From the NCBI RefSeq assembly GCF_007829955.1, contig NZ_VIWX01000005.1, forward strand, positions 496,001 to 560,000: 64,000 nt of DNA, written 5' to 3'. This document shows positions 23,549-32,543 of the stretch, piece after piece. How positions within the stretch are numbered: the first letter of the stretch is position 1; every line of letters begins with the position of its first letter. A program made the position numbers and the translations under genes. The notes beneath the pieces were generated by a model, which was given only the letters and a program-made list of their open reading frames with translations, had not been told where the DNA came from and ran no database searches. The stretch is from Saccharopolyspora dendranthemae. Lineage in GTDB: Bacteria > Actinomycetota > Actinomycetes > Mycobacteriales > Pseudonocardiaceae.

Positions 23549-24727
23549 CTAGAAGGCGTCGGGGCAGCTCGGGGGCAGGTCGGTGGCCAGCGCGCGGGAC
23601 GCGGCAGTCAGCGCACCCGGCTCGAGCTCACGCACCCGCCCGGCGGCGGCGAGCTGGAGCAGCGTGGTCCCGCCGAGGTAGGCGGCGGCCAGGTCGGCGA
23701 CGTCCAGCGCCAGCTGAGCCGGGGCGGTCGTGGACTCACCGCTGAGCCGCCATCGGCCCTCGTTCCACGGGCAGAACGAGTCGGTGACCTCCAGGACGAC
23801 GTCGCCAGGGAGCTCGCGGGCGGCCAACGCAGCGGGCACGTCGATCAGCCGCAGCCACAGCCCGTCGACGATCCGCTGCTCGGCCGAGCGCGGGTCGGTC
23901 AGCAGGTGCACGACCGGCTCGTTGATGGCCGCTTTGCCCCAGAACACCGTGCGGACCAGGTCGAACTCGGTCAGGTACCGCCACAGCGCGGCGTAGGCCT
24001 GCGGCGTCTCAGCCACAAGGTGGGTGACCTCCAGCTGGTAGTCCGGTCCCAGCTCGGTCCACCGCTGCGTCGGCCGGTAGATCACGTGGCCTGCGGGGTG
24101 CAGCGCGTAGCGGGAGGGGTTCCGGCCCTGGCGCCCCTGGCGCATGTGCTCCAGCGGCTCCCACGACCCGTCCCCGCGCCCGGTCCAGCCGATCCGGTCG
24201 GCCGCGACGCGGGCGTGCTGCTCGTGGATGACCGGCAGCGCGCGATCCCGGGCGACCTCGCGCACCGGCCGCTCGTCGATCTCGACGTCGGCGCGGAAGC
24301 GGGCGCCGGTGGGCAGCGAGAGGTGGTTCTCGAAGGTCGCCATGCCGTAGCCGAAGCGGCCGTAGATGGCCCCCTCGGAGGCGTAGAGCGCCGCCAGCGC
24401 GACGCCCGATTCGCGCAGGTCGTCGAGCTGCCGGCGCATCAGCGAGGACAGCACGCCGCGTCGGCGGTGACCGGGCCTGACGCCGACGGTGGTCACCCCG
24501 GCCAGCGGCGAGGAGCGCCCGCCGGGCAGCGTGATCGTGAGGTCGTAGTGACCGGCTACCCCGATCATCTCCGCGCCGTCGCAGACCCCCAGCGCGGTGA
24601 TGAACGGGACGAGTGGGCGGAACCGGGTCAGGTCGGCCTCGGTGTCCTCCAGGAAAGCGGCCCCGAACACCGCCGGGAAGGCATCCTTCTCGGCAGCGTC
24701 GAGCTTCCTCGCTTCAAGATTCCCCAT
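23549..24727 (-). CDS. eis: Eis-family N-acetyltransferase
   Basis: 392-aa protein with two tandem GNAT folds and an SCP-like C-terminal domain, as in mycobacterial Eis (about 400 aa). Acetyl-CoA binding segment VTTVGVRPGHRRRGVLSSLMRRQLDDL (about 78-105), then YASEGAIYGRFGYGMAT with the catalytic Tyr region, and C-terminal PPSCPDAF, ending in the Phe whose carboxylate acts as base in Eis. These enzymes acetylate aminoglycosides at several amines and some protein lysines. Cytoplasmic. ATG 24727 is the natural start; promoter lies in the 43 nt before it or upstream. Could contribute to intrinsic aminoglycoside tolerance. Confidence 0.87.
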   Translation of the reverse strand: MGNLEARKLDAAEKDAFPAVFGAAFLEDTEADLTRFRPLVPFITALGVCDGAEMIGVAGHYDLTITLPGGRSSPLAGVTTVGVRPGHRRRGVLSSLMRRQLDDLRESGVALAALYASEGAIYGRFGYGMATFENHLSLPTGARFRADVEIDERPVREVARDRALPVIHEQHARVAADRIGWTGRGDGSWEPLEHMRQGRQGRNPSRYALHPAGHVIYRPTQRWTELGPDYQLEVTHLVAETPQAYAALWRYLTEFDLVRTVFWGKAAINEPVVHLLTDPRSAEQRIVDGLWLRLIDVPAALAARELPGDVVLEVTDSFCPWNEGRWRLSGESTTAPAQLALDVADLAAAYLGGTTLLQLAAAGRVRELEPGALTAASRALATDLPPSCPDAF

Positions 24728-24770
24728 GGAGCATTGGTACCGCCCCAGCGGAATCGAAGCGACCGCTTTT

Positions 24771-25397
24771 TCAGCCGCCCAGCGGGACCTCGGCGATCGT
24801 CTCCCACTCGGTGCTGGAGTGGTCGCGGCTCATCTTGACCAGCGACAACGCCGAGACCTTCGCGGTGGCCGATTCGACGATGGTGGCCTGCAGGGTTGCG
24901 ATGGCGAAGATCGCCGGACCGTCGGTGGTGGAGTGGGCGAGGCTGACGTGCTTGTCGATGTCCTCGGGCTCGGACGGGACCGCGTCGGGGCCCAGGACCT
25001 CGGAGGTGGCGTCGCGGACGGCGGCCCGCAGGTCGAGGACGCTGGACTGCGGTTCAGCGGGCAGCGCCAGCGACTCGGGCAGCACGACCGCGTGGTGGAA
25101 CGCCAGCGTGAGCGGGAGCACCCCGGCGAGCTTCGGGCGGGTGGCCTCCAGCAGCGTGTCGATGCGGGAGGAGTCCACCTCGTCGGTGAAGCCGATCTCC
25201 TGCACGAGGATGTGCATCCATTCCAGCGGGACGAGGTCGAATCCGGGCAGGTCGCGCAGCGCGTACTGGTAGTCGTTGACCAGTTTACGCAGACCGGGCT
25301 GGTCGGCCAGCGGCAGCACCCAGGCGTAGCCGGTGCGGCCCGCGTGCCAGTCGGTGCGCCAGCGCGTGTGATTGCGAACCTGATCGGCATGTGGCAT
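24771..25397 (-). CDS. 2H phosphoesterase/2'-5' RNA ligase-like protein
   Basis: 208-aa two-histidine fold protein. The second catalytic motif is clear (KHVSLAHS, HxS), but the first reads WMHILVQEIGF where HxT or HxS is expected, so the Thr/Ser is replaced by Leu. ATG 25397 is chosen because TGAGGGG lies 7 nt upstream; the GTG at 25406 would overlap that site. Family members cyclise or open 2',3'-cyclic phosphates or cleave 2'-5' bonds. With a degenerate motif, activity may be reduced or altered. Transcribed between the DHA2 exporter and eis-like genes, all leftward. Confidence 0.75.
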   Translation of the reverse strand: MPHADQVRNHTRWRTDWHAGRTGYAWVLPLADQPGLRKLVNDYQYALRDLPGFDLVPLEWMHILVQEIGFTDEVDSSRIDTLLEATRPKLAGVLPLTLAFHHAVVLPESLALPAEPQSSVLDLRAAVRDATSEVLGPDAVPSEPEDIDKHVSLAHSTTDGPAIFAIATLQATIVESATAKVSALSLVKMSRDHSSTEWETIAEVPLGG

Positions 25398-25457
25398 GTC
25401 GGTCACCCCTCACATAGTGCCCGGACGTGTCCGGAAGTGGGGCGCGCTTGACCTATC

Positions 25458-26936
25458 TCACGGCTCGGAAGGCTCGGGTTCACCCTGCCGTGCTGCGGCT
25501 TTCGGGCGGTCGAGAGTGGCCGCGGCATCGGCGTCGCGCACCCGCAATGTCAGCACAATACCCAGCACCGCGAAGGCCGCCGAGACCAGGAAGGCACCGT
25601 GGAACGCGCCCAGCTGCGCATCAGCCACCATCGCTGGTGCGGAGGGGTCCACAGTGGATTGGTTGTGCTGCATGAGCATGGTGAGCACGGTCGCCACGAC
25701 AGCGGTGCCCAGGGCGGTGGCGACCTGGCGGGTGACGTTGAACATCGAGCTGGCCATGCCCATCGCAGGGCCGGAGATCGCGGCGAACGTGGCGGTCTGG
25801 ACGGGGGTCATCAGCAGGCCCATCGCCACTCCCTGGGTGGCCAGCAGCAGGCCGAGCGCCCACAGCGGTGTGCTCAGGTTCTGCACCTGCAGCAGTCCGC
25901 CGATGATCAGCTGGACCGCGAAGCCGGCGAGCACGAGCCGCTTGGGGCCGATGCGCCCGTAGACCCGGCTGACGACCTGCGTGGTGGCCAGCATCGCGAT
26001 GGCCTGCGGCATCATCGTCAACCCCGCGAACATCGGCGACACCCCGCGCAACGTCTGCAGGTAGAGCGGGATGAGGAACAGCACGCTGAACATCGCGCCG
26101 GTCATGGCCAGCAGCAGCAGGTTGCCGGTGCCGAACAGCCGGTCGCCCAGCAGCCTGAGGTCGAGCATCGGGGACTCGACGCGCAGCTCGCGCCACACGA
26201 GCCCGCCGATGAGCAGCACCGAGGCGATGAGGCTCAGCCACACGGCCGGCGCGGCCCAGCCGATCTGCGCGCCCTGGTCCAGACCGACGAGCAGGGTGGC
26301 CAGGCCGGTACCGGCGAGCACGAACCCGGGCACGTCGAAGCGGCCGGGGTCGCGGGTCGTCTCCTCCTTGAGGAACAGGAAGGTGAACAGCAGCGCGAGC
26401 GCCCCGACCGGCAGGTTGATGAAGAAGATCCACCGCCAGCTCGCGTACTCCACCAGGACACCGCCGATCAAGGGCCCGAGCATCGGGGCGACGGTGATCG
26501 GGATGGACAGCACCGCCCCGGCCTTGGCTCGCTCGTGCGCCGGGAAGGCGCGGAACATCATGGCCTGCCCCACGGGCACGAGCATGCCGCCGCCGACGCC
26601 TTGGAGGATGCGCGAACCGATGAGCATCTCCATGGACACGGCCATCCCGCACAGCATGGAGGCGAGGGTGAAGATGATCACCGCGGCCTGGAAGGTCTTC
26701 TTGCTCCCGAAGCGGTCGGCGATCCATCCGGAGGACGGGATGAACACCGCGAGGCTGATCATGTAGCCGGTCAGCACCCACTGCAGCTGTGCGGGGTCGA
26801 CCCGGAACTCGCGGCCCAGCGTCGCCAGCGCCACGTTCAAGATCGTGACGTCCAGGATCTGCATGATCAGCGCCAGCACGAACGTGATGCCGACCAGCCA
26901 CTTGTACTCGAGTCGCCGCACGAATCCCCCCGACAT
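25458..26936 (-). CDS. DHA2-family multidrug MFS exporter (EmrB/QacA type)
   Basis: 492-aa, 14-segment drug:H+ antiporter. MQILDVTILNVALATLGREF in helix 1 (motif D-like), GWIADRFGSKKTF (motif A), RILQGVGGGMLVPVGQAMMFRAFP, and LGPLIGGVLVEYASWRWIFFINLPVG (motif C) are all diagnostic. Pumps hydrophobic or cationic drugs out using the proton gradient. The C-terminal tail is charged and cytoplasmic. No adjacent TetR/MarR regulator. The gene lies just before a tRNA-Gly in the same orientation but separated by a terminator. Confidence 0.9.
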   Translation of the reverse strand: MSGGFVRRLEYKWLVGITFVLALIMQILDVTILNVALATLGREFRVDPAQLQWVLTGYMISLAVFIPSSGWIADRFGSKKTFQAAVIIFTLASMLCGMAVSMEMLIGSRILQGVGGGMLVPVGQAMMFRAFPAHERAKAGAVLSIPITVAPMLGPLIGGVLVEYASWRWIFFINLPVGALALLFTFLFLKEETTRDPGRFDVPGFVLAGTGLATLLVGLDQGAQIGWAAPAVWLSLIASVLLIGGLVWRELRVESPMLDLRLLGDRLFGTGNLLLLAMTGAMFSVLFLIPLYLQTLRGVSPMFAGLTMMPQAIAMLATTQVVSRVYGRIGPKRLVLAGFAVQLIIGGLLQVQNLSTPLWALGLLLATQGVAMGLLMTPVQTATFAAISGPAMGMASSMFNVTRQVATALGTAVVATVLTMLMQHNQSTVDPSAPAMVADAQLGAFHGAFLVSAAFAVLGIVLTLRVRDADAAATLDRPKAAARQGEPEPSEP

Positions 26937-27059
26937 GACGAATCGGAAACGCCTTCAGCATCCCCCACGTGCTCGCGATACCCAAAATGGTTTCGACGCA
27001 GACCACAGGCGTCTCAACAGCCCAAACCGCACCACGGGGAAGGACCCGGACAACAAGAA

Positions 27060-27097
27060 GGGCGGAGTCCCGATTCGTCGACCGGGGAACTCCGCCC
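27060..27097 (-). terminator. terminator of tRNA-Gly
   Basis: GGGCGGAGT (27060-27068) pairs with ACTCCGCCC (27089-27097); on the minus strand it is followed by TTCTTGTTG, a T-rich tail. It lies 7 nt beyond the tRNA 3' end. Confidence 0.8.
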
Positions 27098-27104
27098 TGT
27101 TCTG

Positions 27105-27175
27105 AGCGGGCGACGGGAATCGAACCCGCGTAGCCAGTTTGGAAGACTGGGGCTCTACCATTGAGCTACGCCCGC
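27105..27175 (-). tRNA. tRNA-Gly (TCC)
   Basis: 71-nt cloverleaf read on the minus strand: acceptor GCGGGCG/CGCCCGC, D arm GCTC-loop-GAGC, anticodon stem CCAGT/ACTGG with loop CTTCCAA (anticodon TCC), T arm GGGTTCGATTCCC. Discriminator U; CCA is not encoded. Confidence 0.97.
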
Positions 27176-27302
27176 GTGCCGGTTTCGCCTGTTCCCCGCG
27201 AGTGCTCAGCGGGCCGTTGACGACCTTGCGTGCCACAGCTTAACCGGTCGCGATAGGCTCTTCGCAACGCACCCGGTTGATCCGGGCGCGTCGCACGTCG
27301 GA

Positions 27303-27376
27303 CGGGGTGTGGCGCAGATTGGTAGCGCACTCGCTTTGGGTGCGAGGGGTCGTGGGTTCAAATCCCGCCACCCCGA
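27303..27376 (+). tRNA. tRNA-Pro (TGG)
   Basis: 74-nt cloverleaf: acceptor CGGGGTG/CACCCCG, D arm GCGC-loop-GCGC, anticodon stem CTCGC/GCGAG with loop TTTGGGT (anticodon TGG), T arm with GGTTCAAATCC. Discriminator A; CCA not encoded. Confidence 0.97.
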
Positions 27377-27472
27377 CGTGTCAGCCGGCCGCTCGCAGCT
27401 CTCGCGAGTGGCCGGTTTTGCTTCTCCCGGGCGGTGCGTCCCGGTCTTGGCGGGCCTCGCGGTAACGACCTG

Positions 27473-27697
27473 GTGAACAACACCGATTTCCCAGGCGTGC
27501 GTGATGCGATTCTGGCCGGACCCGGCGTTCAGCGGTCGGCTGCGGTGGTGTGTGCGGTGCTGTGCGCAGCCGTGGTGGGGCTGGTCGCCGTCTCCCTGTG
27601 GGTTCCCGGCCCGCCCGCCGCACCGGCGTCGTCCCCGGCGGTGGGGATCGTGACCGCTGTGACGCCCACCGGCCCGGGGGTTCCACCCGCGCGCTGA
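27473..27697 (+). CDS. possible small single-pass membrane protein (74 aa)
   Basis: GTG-initiated frame of 74 codons in the 493-nt gap between tRNA-Pro and tig. It encodes a short N-terminus, one convincing membrane helix (VVCAVLCAAVVGLVAVSLWV) and a Pro/Ala-rich tail, with high G/C at third codon positions. No good ribosome site, no recognised family. The alternative is that the gap, apart from the tig promoter in its last 170 nt, is non-coding. Treat as tentative. Confidence 0.35.
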   Translation: MNNTDFPGVRDAILAGPGVQRSAAVVCAVLCAAVVGLVAVSLWVPGPPAAPASSPAVGIVTAVTPTGPGVPPAR

Positions 27698-27869
27698 GCT
27701 GGCCCGGCCAGCGGCTGAGCGGGCACGTTCACGCCCTTCTCGCAACCCCAGACCGTGTCCCCCGGCGGGAAGCAATAGACTCGGTGGTCAGCCCGGCATT
27801 GGACGTGGTGTTTGGCCGCGCCCTGAAGCCAGCGCCGGGGAATCAAGCACGTTCGCACTAGGAGACCAC

Positions 27870-29276
27870 GTGAAGAGCACCGTCGAGCACCTGAGCCCGA
27901 CGCGCGTCCGGATCAACGTCGAGGTGCCGTTCGACGAGCTCAAGCCGAACTTCGACCGCGCGTACAAGGCACTCGCCCAGCAGGTCCGCATCCCCGGCTT
28001 CCGGCCGGGGAAGGTCCCGGCACGGGTCCTGGAGAGCCGCGTCGGTCGTGGACCCGTGCTCGACGAGGTCGTCAACGAGGCGGTTCCGGCCAAGTACCTG
28101 GAGGCTGTCAACAGCGACGAGCTGCGCACCCTCGGTCGCCCGGACATCGAGGTGACCAAGATCGAGGACGGCGCGGAGATCGCGTTCACCGCCGAGGTCG
28201 ACGTCCGTCCGGAGATCACCATCCCCGCCTTCGGCGAGCTGTCGGTGAGCGTTGACGACGTCGAGGTCGCGGAAGAGGACGTCAACGAGCAGCTGGACTC
28301 GCTGCGCGCTCGTTTCGGCACCCTGGCCGGCGTCGAGCGTCCCGCGCAGGAGGGCGACTTCCTCAGCATCGACCTGTCGGCCACGGTCGACGGGGAAGAG
28401 GTCGAGGACGCCCAGACCTCGGGTCTGTCGTACGAGATCGGCTCGGGCCAGCTCGTCGAGGGCATCGACGACGCGGTGATCGGCGCGACCGAGGGCGAGA
28501 CGAAGACCTTCACCACCAAGCTGGTGGCGGGTGAGTACGCGGGCAAGGACGCCGAGGTCTCGGTGAAGGTGAACTCCATCAAGGAGCGCCAGCTGCCGGA
28601 GGCCGACGACGAGTTCGCTCAGATGGCCAGCGAGTTCGACACGATCGACGAGCTGATCGCCGACCTGCGCGAGCGCCTGGGCCGGGTCAAGAAGATGGAG
28701 CAGGGCATGCAGGCCCGGGACAAGATCCTGGACGTGCTGCTGGAGACCATCGAGGTCCCGCTCCCGGAGAAGGTCGTCGAGCAGGAGATCGAGGCGCGCC
28801 AGCACGACGCGGTGCACCCGTTCGACCACGACGAGAAGGCCTTCGAGGCTTGGCTCGAGACGCAGGACAAGAACCGCGAGCAGTTCGACGCCGAGACCCG
28901 CGAAGAGGCCGAGAAGGCCGTCCGCACCCAGCTGGTGCTGGACACCATCGCCGATGAAGAGGGCGTGTCGGTCTCGGACGAAGAGCTGACGCAGCGGATC
29001 ATCTACCAGGCGCAGCGCTTCGGCATGAGCCCGGACCAGTTCGTCCAGCAGGCCCAGGAGTCCGGCCAGATCGGCGCGCTGTTCGCCGACGTCCGACGCA
29101 GCAAGGCGCTGTTCTCGGTGGTCCGCCAGGCCACCGTGACCGACTCCGCCGGCACCGCGCTGGACATGGACGAGCTGTTCGGCCCGCAGGAGGACGAGGG
29201 GACCCCCGAGGTCGTCGAGGGTGACACCGCCGAGTCCACCGAGGTCGAGGCGAAGGCCGACACCAAGTCGGAGTGA
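27870..29276 (+). CDS. tig: trigger factor
   Basis: 468-aa ribosome-associated chaperone and peptidyl-prolyl isomerase. Ribosome-binding signature RIPGFRPGKVPARVLESRVG at about residues 43-62; PPIase (FKBP-like) domain about 150-240 (EGDFLSIDLSATVDGEEV...LVEGIDDAVIG); C-terminal helical arms; acidic Glu/Asp tail typical of actinobacteria. GTG start with AGGAG 5 nt upstream. Binds nascent chains at the ribosome exit. Immediately upstream of clpP1 in the classic tig-clpP-clpX order, separated by a hairpin. Confidence 0.97.
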   Translation: MKSTVEHLSPTRVRINVEVPFDELKPNFDRAYKALAQQVRIPGFRPGKVPARVLESRVGRGPVLDEVVNEAVPAKYLEAVNSDELRTLGRPDIEVTKIEDGAEIAFTAEVDVRPEITIPAFGELSVSVDDVEVAEEDVNEQLDSLRARFGTLAGVERPAQEGDFLSIDLSATVDGEEVEDAQTSGLSYEIGSGQLVEGIDDAVIGATEGETKTFTTKLVAGEYAGKDAEVSVKVNSIKERQLPEADDEFAQMASEFDTIDELIADLRERLGRVKKMEQGMQARDKILDVLLETIEVPLPEKVVEQEIEARQHDAVHPFDHDEKAFEAWLETQDKNREQFDAETREEAEKAVRTQLVLDTIADEEGVSVSDEELTQRIIYQAQRFGMSPDQFVQQAQESGQIGALFADVRRSKALFSVVRQATVTDSAGTALDMDELFGPQEDEGTPEVVEGDTAESTEVEAKADTKSE

Positions 29277-29310
29277 CCCGGCTCTCGCCGGACAACTTGA
29301 TATGCATGCT

Positions 29311-29361
29311 CTAAGCGAACGTGGGCGGTACTGGGAAGCTGGTGCCGTCCACGTTCGTTAG
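29311..29361. terminator. hairpin between tig and clpP1
   Basis: CTAA-GCGAACGTGG pairs with CCACGTTCGTTAG (core 29317-29324 with 29349-29356; one bulged G), followed by GGGTCGGTTGTAG. Probably terminates or attenuates tig transcription; clpP1 then needs its own promoter within 29362-29528. Confidence 0.65.
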
Positions 29362-29528
29362 GGTCGGTTGTAGCGGATCACCCGAGTAGGGAAGCAGGAC
29401 ATCACCCTGCGGTCAGCGAGGACGCCCGGTCGTTCGTCGGGTCCACATTGGAAGGACTGCGGCGAGCTCCGGCAAGACCCGAGCGGCCAGGGTGGACAAG
29501 GGCCCATTGTGGGAGAAGGCAGGGAGAC

Positions 29529-30155
29529 GTGACGCAGCACCTGACTGTTCCGGCGTCCGACGCGCAGGCGCCGTCCATGCGGACGGGCACGAACGGACTC
29601 TCGCTCAACGACTCGGTTTTCGAGCGGCTGCTGCGGGAGCGGATCATCGTCCTCGGCTCCCAGGTCGAGGAGAACATCTCGAACCAGATCTGCTCGCAGC
29701 TGCTGCTGCTGGCGGCCGAGGACCCGGACCGCGACATTTCGTTGTACATCAACTCGCCGGGTGGTTCGGTCACCGCGGGCATGGCGATCTACGACACCAT
29801 GGAACTCATCAAGCCCGACGTGGCCACCGTCGCGATGGGCATGGCCGCGTCGATGGGGCAGTTCCTGCTCTCCGCGGGTGCCAAGGGCAAGCGCTTCGCG
29901 CTGCCGCACGCCCGGATCATGATGCACCAGCCCTCCGCCGGACTGGGCGGAACCGCGGCTGACATCGCGATCCAGGCCAAGATGTTCTCCAAGCACAAGG
30001 AGGAGATGGCGGGCCTGATCGCCGGGCAGACGGGCAAGTCCGTCGAGACGATCATGGCCGACTTCGACCGGGACCGGTGGTTCACCGCCGAGGAAGCTCG
30101 CGACTACGGGCTCGTGGACTACGTGGCGAGCGCGGCGAACCTGCCGACCAGCTGA
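29529..30155 (+). CDS. clpP1: ATP-dependent Clp protease proteolytic subunit 1
   Basis: About 208-aa ClpP peptidase. GMAASMGQFLLSAG carries the nucleophilic Ser, MMHQPSAG the His, and the Asp is in the following helix region ADFDRDRWF. SLTDSV-like start (GLSLNDSVFERLLRERII) matches mycobacterial ClpP1. GTG 29529 gives a short N-terminal extension comparable with homologs; ATG 29577 is an alternative. Forms the mixed ClpP1P2 tetradecamer with the next gene and degrades substrates delivered by ClpX and ClpC1. Followed 41 nt later by clpP2. Confidence 0.95.
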   Translation: MTQHLTVPASDAQAPSMRTGTNGLSLNDSVFERLLRERIIVLGSQVEENISNQICSQLLLLAAEDPDRDISLYINSPGGSVTAGMAIYDTMELIKPDVATVAMGMAASMGQFLLSAGAKGKRFALPHARIMMHQPSAGLGGTAADIAIQAKMFSKHKEEMAGLIAGQTGKSVETIMADFDRDRWFTAEEARDYGLVDYVASAANLPTS

Positions 30156-30196
30156 TCAACCCCGCACCCGGACCTAGTTACGAGGAGTCACCCGTC

Positions 30197-30829
30197 GTGA
30201 ACCCTTACCAGTCGTTGCAGTCCCGGTACGTGCTGCCGTCGTTCGTCGAGCGCACCGCGTACGGGGTCAAGGAGTCCAACCCGTACAACAAGCTGTTCGA
30301 GGAGCGCATCGTCTTCCTCGGCGTCCAGGTCGACGACGCGTCGGCCAACGACGTGATGGCGCAGCTGCTGTTCCTGGAGTCCGACGACCCGGACCGCGAG
30401 ATCCAGATGTACATCAACTCCCCCGGTGGCTCGTTCACCGCGATGATGGCCATCTACGACACCATCCAGTACGTGCGGCCCGACGTGCGCACCATCTGCC
30501 TGGGCCAGGCGGCTTCGGCGGCGGCGGTGCTGCTGGCCGCGGGCACCGAGGGCAAGCGCCAGGCGCTGCCGAACTCTCGCGTGCTGATCCACCAGCCGTC
30601 CGTGGAAGGCATCTACGGTCAGGTCTCCGACCTGGAGATCCAGGCCGCCGAGGTGCAGCGGATGCGCGACCTGATGGAGTCCTCGCTGGCCAAGCACACC
30701 AAGCGCTCCCAGGAGCAGGTGCACGAGGACGTCGACCGCGACAAGATCCTCACGGCTGAGCAGGCCAAGGAGTACGGCATCATCGACGAGGTCGTGCCGT
30801 ACCGGAAGCTCTCCCAGCAGCAGTCCTGA
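30197..30829 (+). CDS. clpP2: ATP-dependent Clp protease proteolytic subunit 2
   Basis: 210-aa ClpP paralog. GQAASAAAVLLAAG holds the catalytic Ser and VLIHQPSVEG the His; the N-terminus SRYVLPSFVERTAYGVKESNPYNKLFEERI is characteristic of actinobacterial ClpP2, which docks ClpX. GTG with GAGGAG 9 nt upstream. Assembles with ClpP1 into the hetero-oligomeric protease. A strong terminator follows, so clpX is transcribed separately or by readthrough. Confidence 0.95.
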   Translation: MNPYQSLQSRYVLPSFVERTAYGVKESNPYNKLFEERIVFLGVQVDDASANDVMAQLLFLESDDPDREIQMYINSPGGSFTAMMAIYDTIQYVRPDVRTICLGQAASAAAVLLAAGTEGKRQALPNSRVLIHQPSVEGIYGQVSDLEIQAAEVQRMRDLMESSLAKHTKRSQEQVHEDVDRDKILTAEQAKEYGIIDEVVPYRKLSQQQS

Positions 30830-30835
30830 CGTCGG

Positions 30836-30868
30836 CGTTCCCCGGGGGCTGCGCGCCCCCGGGAAACG
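30836..30868. terminator. terminator after clpP2
   Basis: CCCGGGGGC (30841-30849) pairs with GCCCCCGGG (30855-30863) around a 5-nt loop, extended by CGTT/AACG with one mismatch. It follows the clpP2 stop by 6 nt. The remaining 220 nt to clpX hold no gene and presumably the clpX promoter. Confidence 0.8.
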
Positions 30869-31091
30869 TTCCGGCTGCGCGAGTTCCGGTCGGTGGTCCT
30901 GACGGTGGTGCGGGCGCCACGCCCGGCCGCCGGGATCGCGACACGCCGAGCGCGACGCTGGTCACAGCACGCACGGCGATGACGGACACTGTGAGTCTCC
31001 CCGAACTCGGGGAACGACAGGTACCGTCGAAGGCACATACGGTCAGGCACGCTGTTCGGAGGGCGTGCCGGAGGGGACGGGGTCAGCGGTC

Positions 31092-32372
31092 ATGGCACGT
31101 ATCGGTGACGGCGGCGACCTGCTGAAGTGCTCCTTCTGCGGGAAGAGCCAGAAGCAGGTGAAAAAACTCATCGCCGGCCCCGGCGTGTACATCTGCGATG
31201 AGTGCATCGATCTCTGCAACGAGATCATAGAAGAGGAGCTGGCGGAGGCCGGTGAGGTCAAGCTCGACGAGCTGCCCAAGCCCGCGGAGATCCACGAGTT
31301 CCTCGACCAGTACGTCATCGGGCAAGATCCGGCCAAGCGCAACCTCTCGGTCGCGGTCTACAACCACTACAAGCGCATCCAGGCCGGTGAGCGGCGCGAG
31401 GCGCGTGGTGAAGAGGCCGTCGAACTGGCCAAGTCCAACATCCTGATGCTCGGTCCGACCGGCTGCGGCAAGACGTACCTGGCGCAGACCCTGGCCAAGA
31501 TGCTCAACGTGCCCTTCGCGATCGCCGACGCCACGGCGCTGACCGAGGCCGGCTACGTGGGCGAGGACGTCGAGAACATCCTGCTGAAGCTGATCCAGGC
31601 CGCCGACTACGACGTCAAGCGCGCCGAGACCGGCATCATCTACATCGACGAGGTCGACAAGATCGCTCGCAAGAGCGAGAACCCGTCGATCACCCGTGAC
31701 GTCTCCGGCGAGGGCGTGCAGCAGGCGCTGCTGAAGATCCTGGAGGGCACCACCGCGAGCGTTCCGCCGCAGGGCGGCCGCAAGCACCCGCACCAGGAGT
31801 TCATCCAGATCGACACCACGAACGTGCTGTTCGTCGTGGCCGGCGCGTTCGCCGGGCTGGAGAAGATCGTCGAGGAGCGGGTCGGCAAGCACAGCGTCGG
31901 TTTCGGCGCGGAGCTGCGGTCCAAGAGCGACGTCGACACCGCCGACTACTTCTCCGACGTGATGCCCGAGGACCTGATCAAGTACGGCTTGATCCCCGAG
32001 TTCATCGGTCGTCTTCCCACGATGGCCAGCGTCACCAACCTCGACAAGCCGTCGCTGGTGCAGATCCTCACCGAGCCGCGCAACGCCCTGGTGAAGCAGT
32101 ACAAGCGCTTGTTCGAGATGGACAACGTGGAGCTGGAGTTCACCAAGACGGCGCTGGAGGCCATTGCCGATCAGGCCATCCTGCGGGGCACCGGGGCGCG
32201 CGGTCTGCGCGCGATCCTGGAAGAGGTCCTGCTGCCGGTCATGTACGACATCCCGAGCCGCTCGGACGTCGCCAAGGTCGTGATCACCGAGCAGACCGTT
32301 CGGGAGAACGTGAACCCGACGATCGTCGCCCGGCAGGCCTCGCGTCGGGAGCGTCGCGAGAAGTCCGCCTGA
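31092..32372 (+). CDS. clpX: ATP-dependent Clp protease ATP-binding subunit ClpX
   Basis: 426-aa AAA+ unfoldase. N-terminal zinc-binding domain with CSFCGKSQ...CDECIDLC; Walker A GPTGCGKT; pore loop GYVGEDVE; Walker B IIYIDEVDKI; sensor 2 region GARGLRAILEEVLL. ATG 31092 gives MARIGDGGDLLKCSFCGKSQ, as in mycobacterial ClpX; the frame is open 27 nt further upstream. Unfolds and feeds substrates to ClpP1P2. Ends at a textbook intrinsic terminator. Confidence 0.97.
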   Translation: MARIGDGGDLLKCSFCGKSQKQVKKLIAGPGVYICDECIDLCNEIIEEELAEAGEVKLDELPKPAEIHEFLDQYVIGQDPAKRNLSVAVYNHYKRIQAGERREARGEEAVELAKSNILMLGPTGCGKTYLAQTLAKMLNVPFAIADATALTEAGYVGEDVENILLKLIQAADYDVKRAETGIIYIDEVDKIARKSENPSITRDVSGEGVQQALLKILEGTTASVPPQGGRKHPHQEFIQIDTTNVLFVVAGAFAGLEKIVEERVGKHSVGFGAELRSKSDVDTADYFSDVMPEDLIKYGLIPEFIGRLPTMASVTNLDKPSLVQILTEPRNALVKQYKRLFEMDNVELEFTKTALEAIADQAILRGTGARGLRAILEEVLLPVMYDIPSRSDVAKVVITEQTVRENVNPTIVARQASRRERREKSA

Positions 32373-32386
32373 TCCCTCTCTTCACG

Positions 32387-32421
32387 AGCACCCCGTGCTG
32401 GTTCCGGCACGGGGTGCTTTT
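32387..32421 (+). terminator. intrinsic terminator of clpX
   Basis: Perfect 12-bp stem AGCACCCCGTGC/GCACGGGGTGCT (32387-32398 and 32407-32418) with 8-nt loop, followed by TTTT. One of the few terminators here with a clear T run. Confidence 0.93.
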
Positions 32422-32543
32422 GCGCGCGATCACTCGAAGCGGTCATTCCGGGCGAGTCTCGGGCACCCGGTGCCACGATCTGCGGCGCCGCGGTGAATAG
32501 TTGATATTGATGGGTGGCAACGACGAATCCGGGAGTGCCTGCC

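Noticed and set aside
27105..27376. tRNA-Gly/tRNA-Pro pair as integration site of a mobile island
   Set aside because: No integrase nearby and I saw no second copy of either tRNA 3' end in the window.
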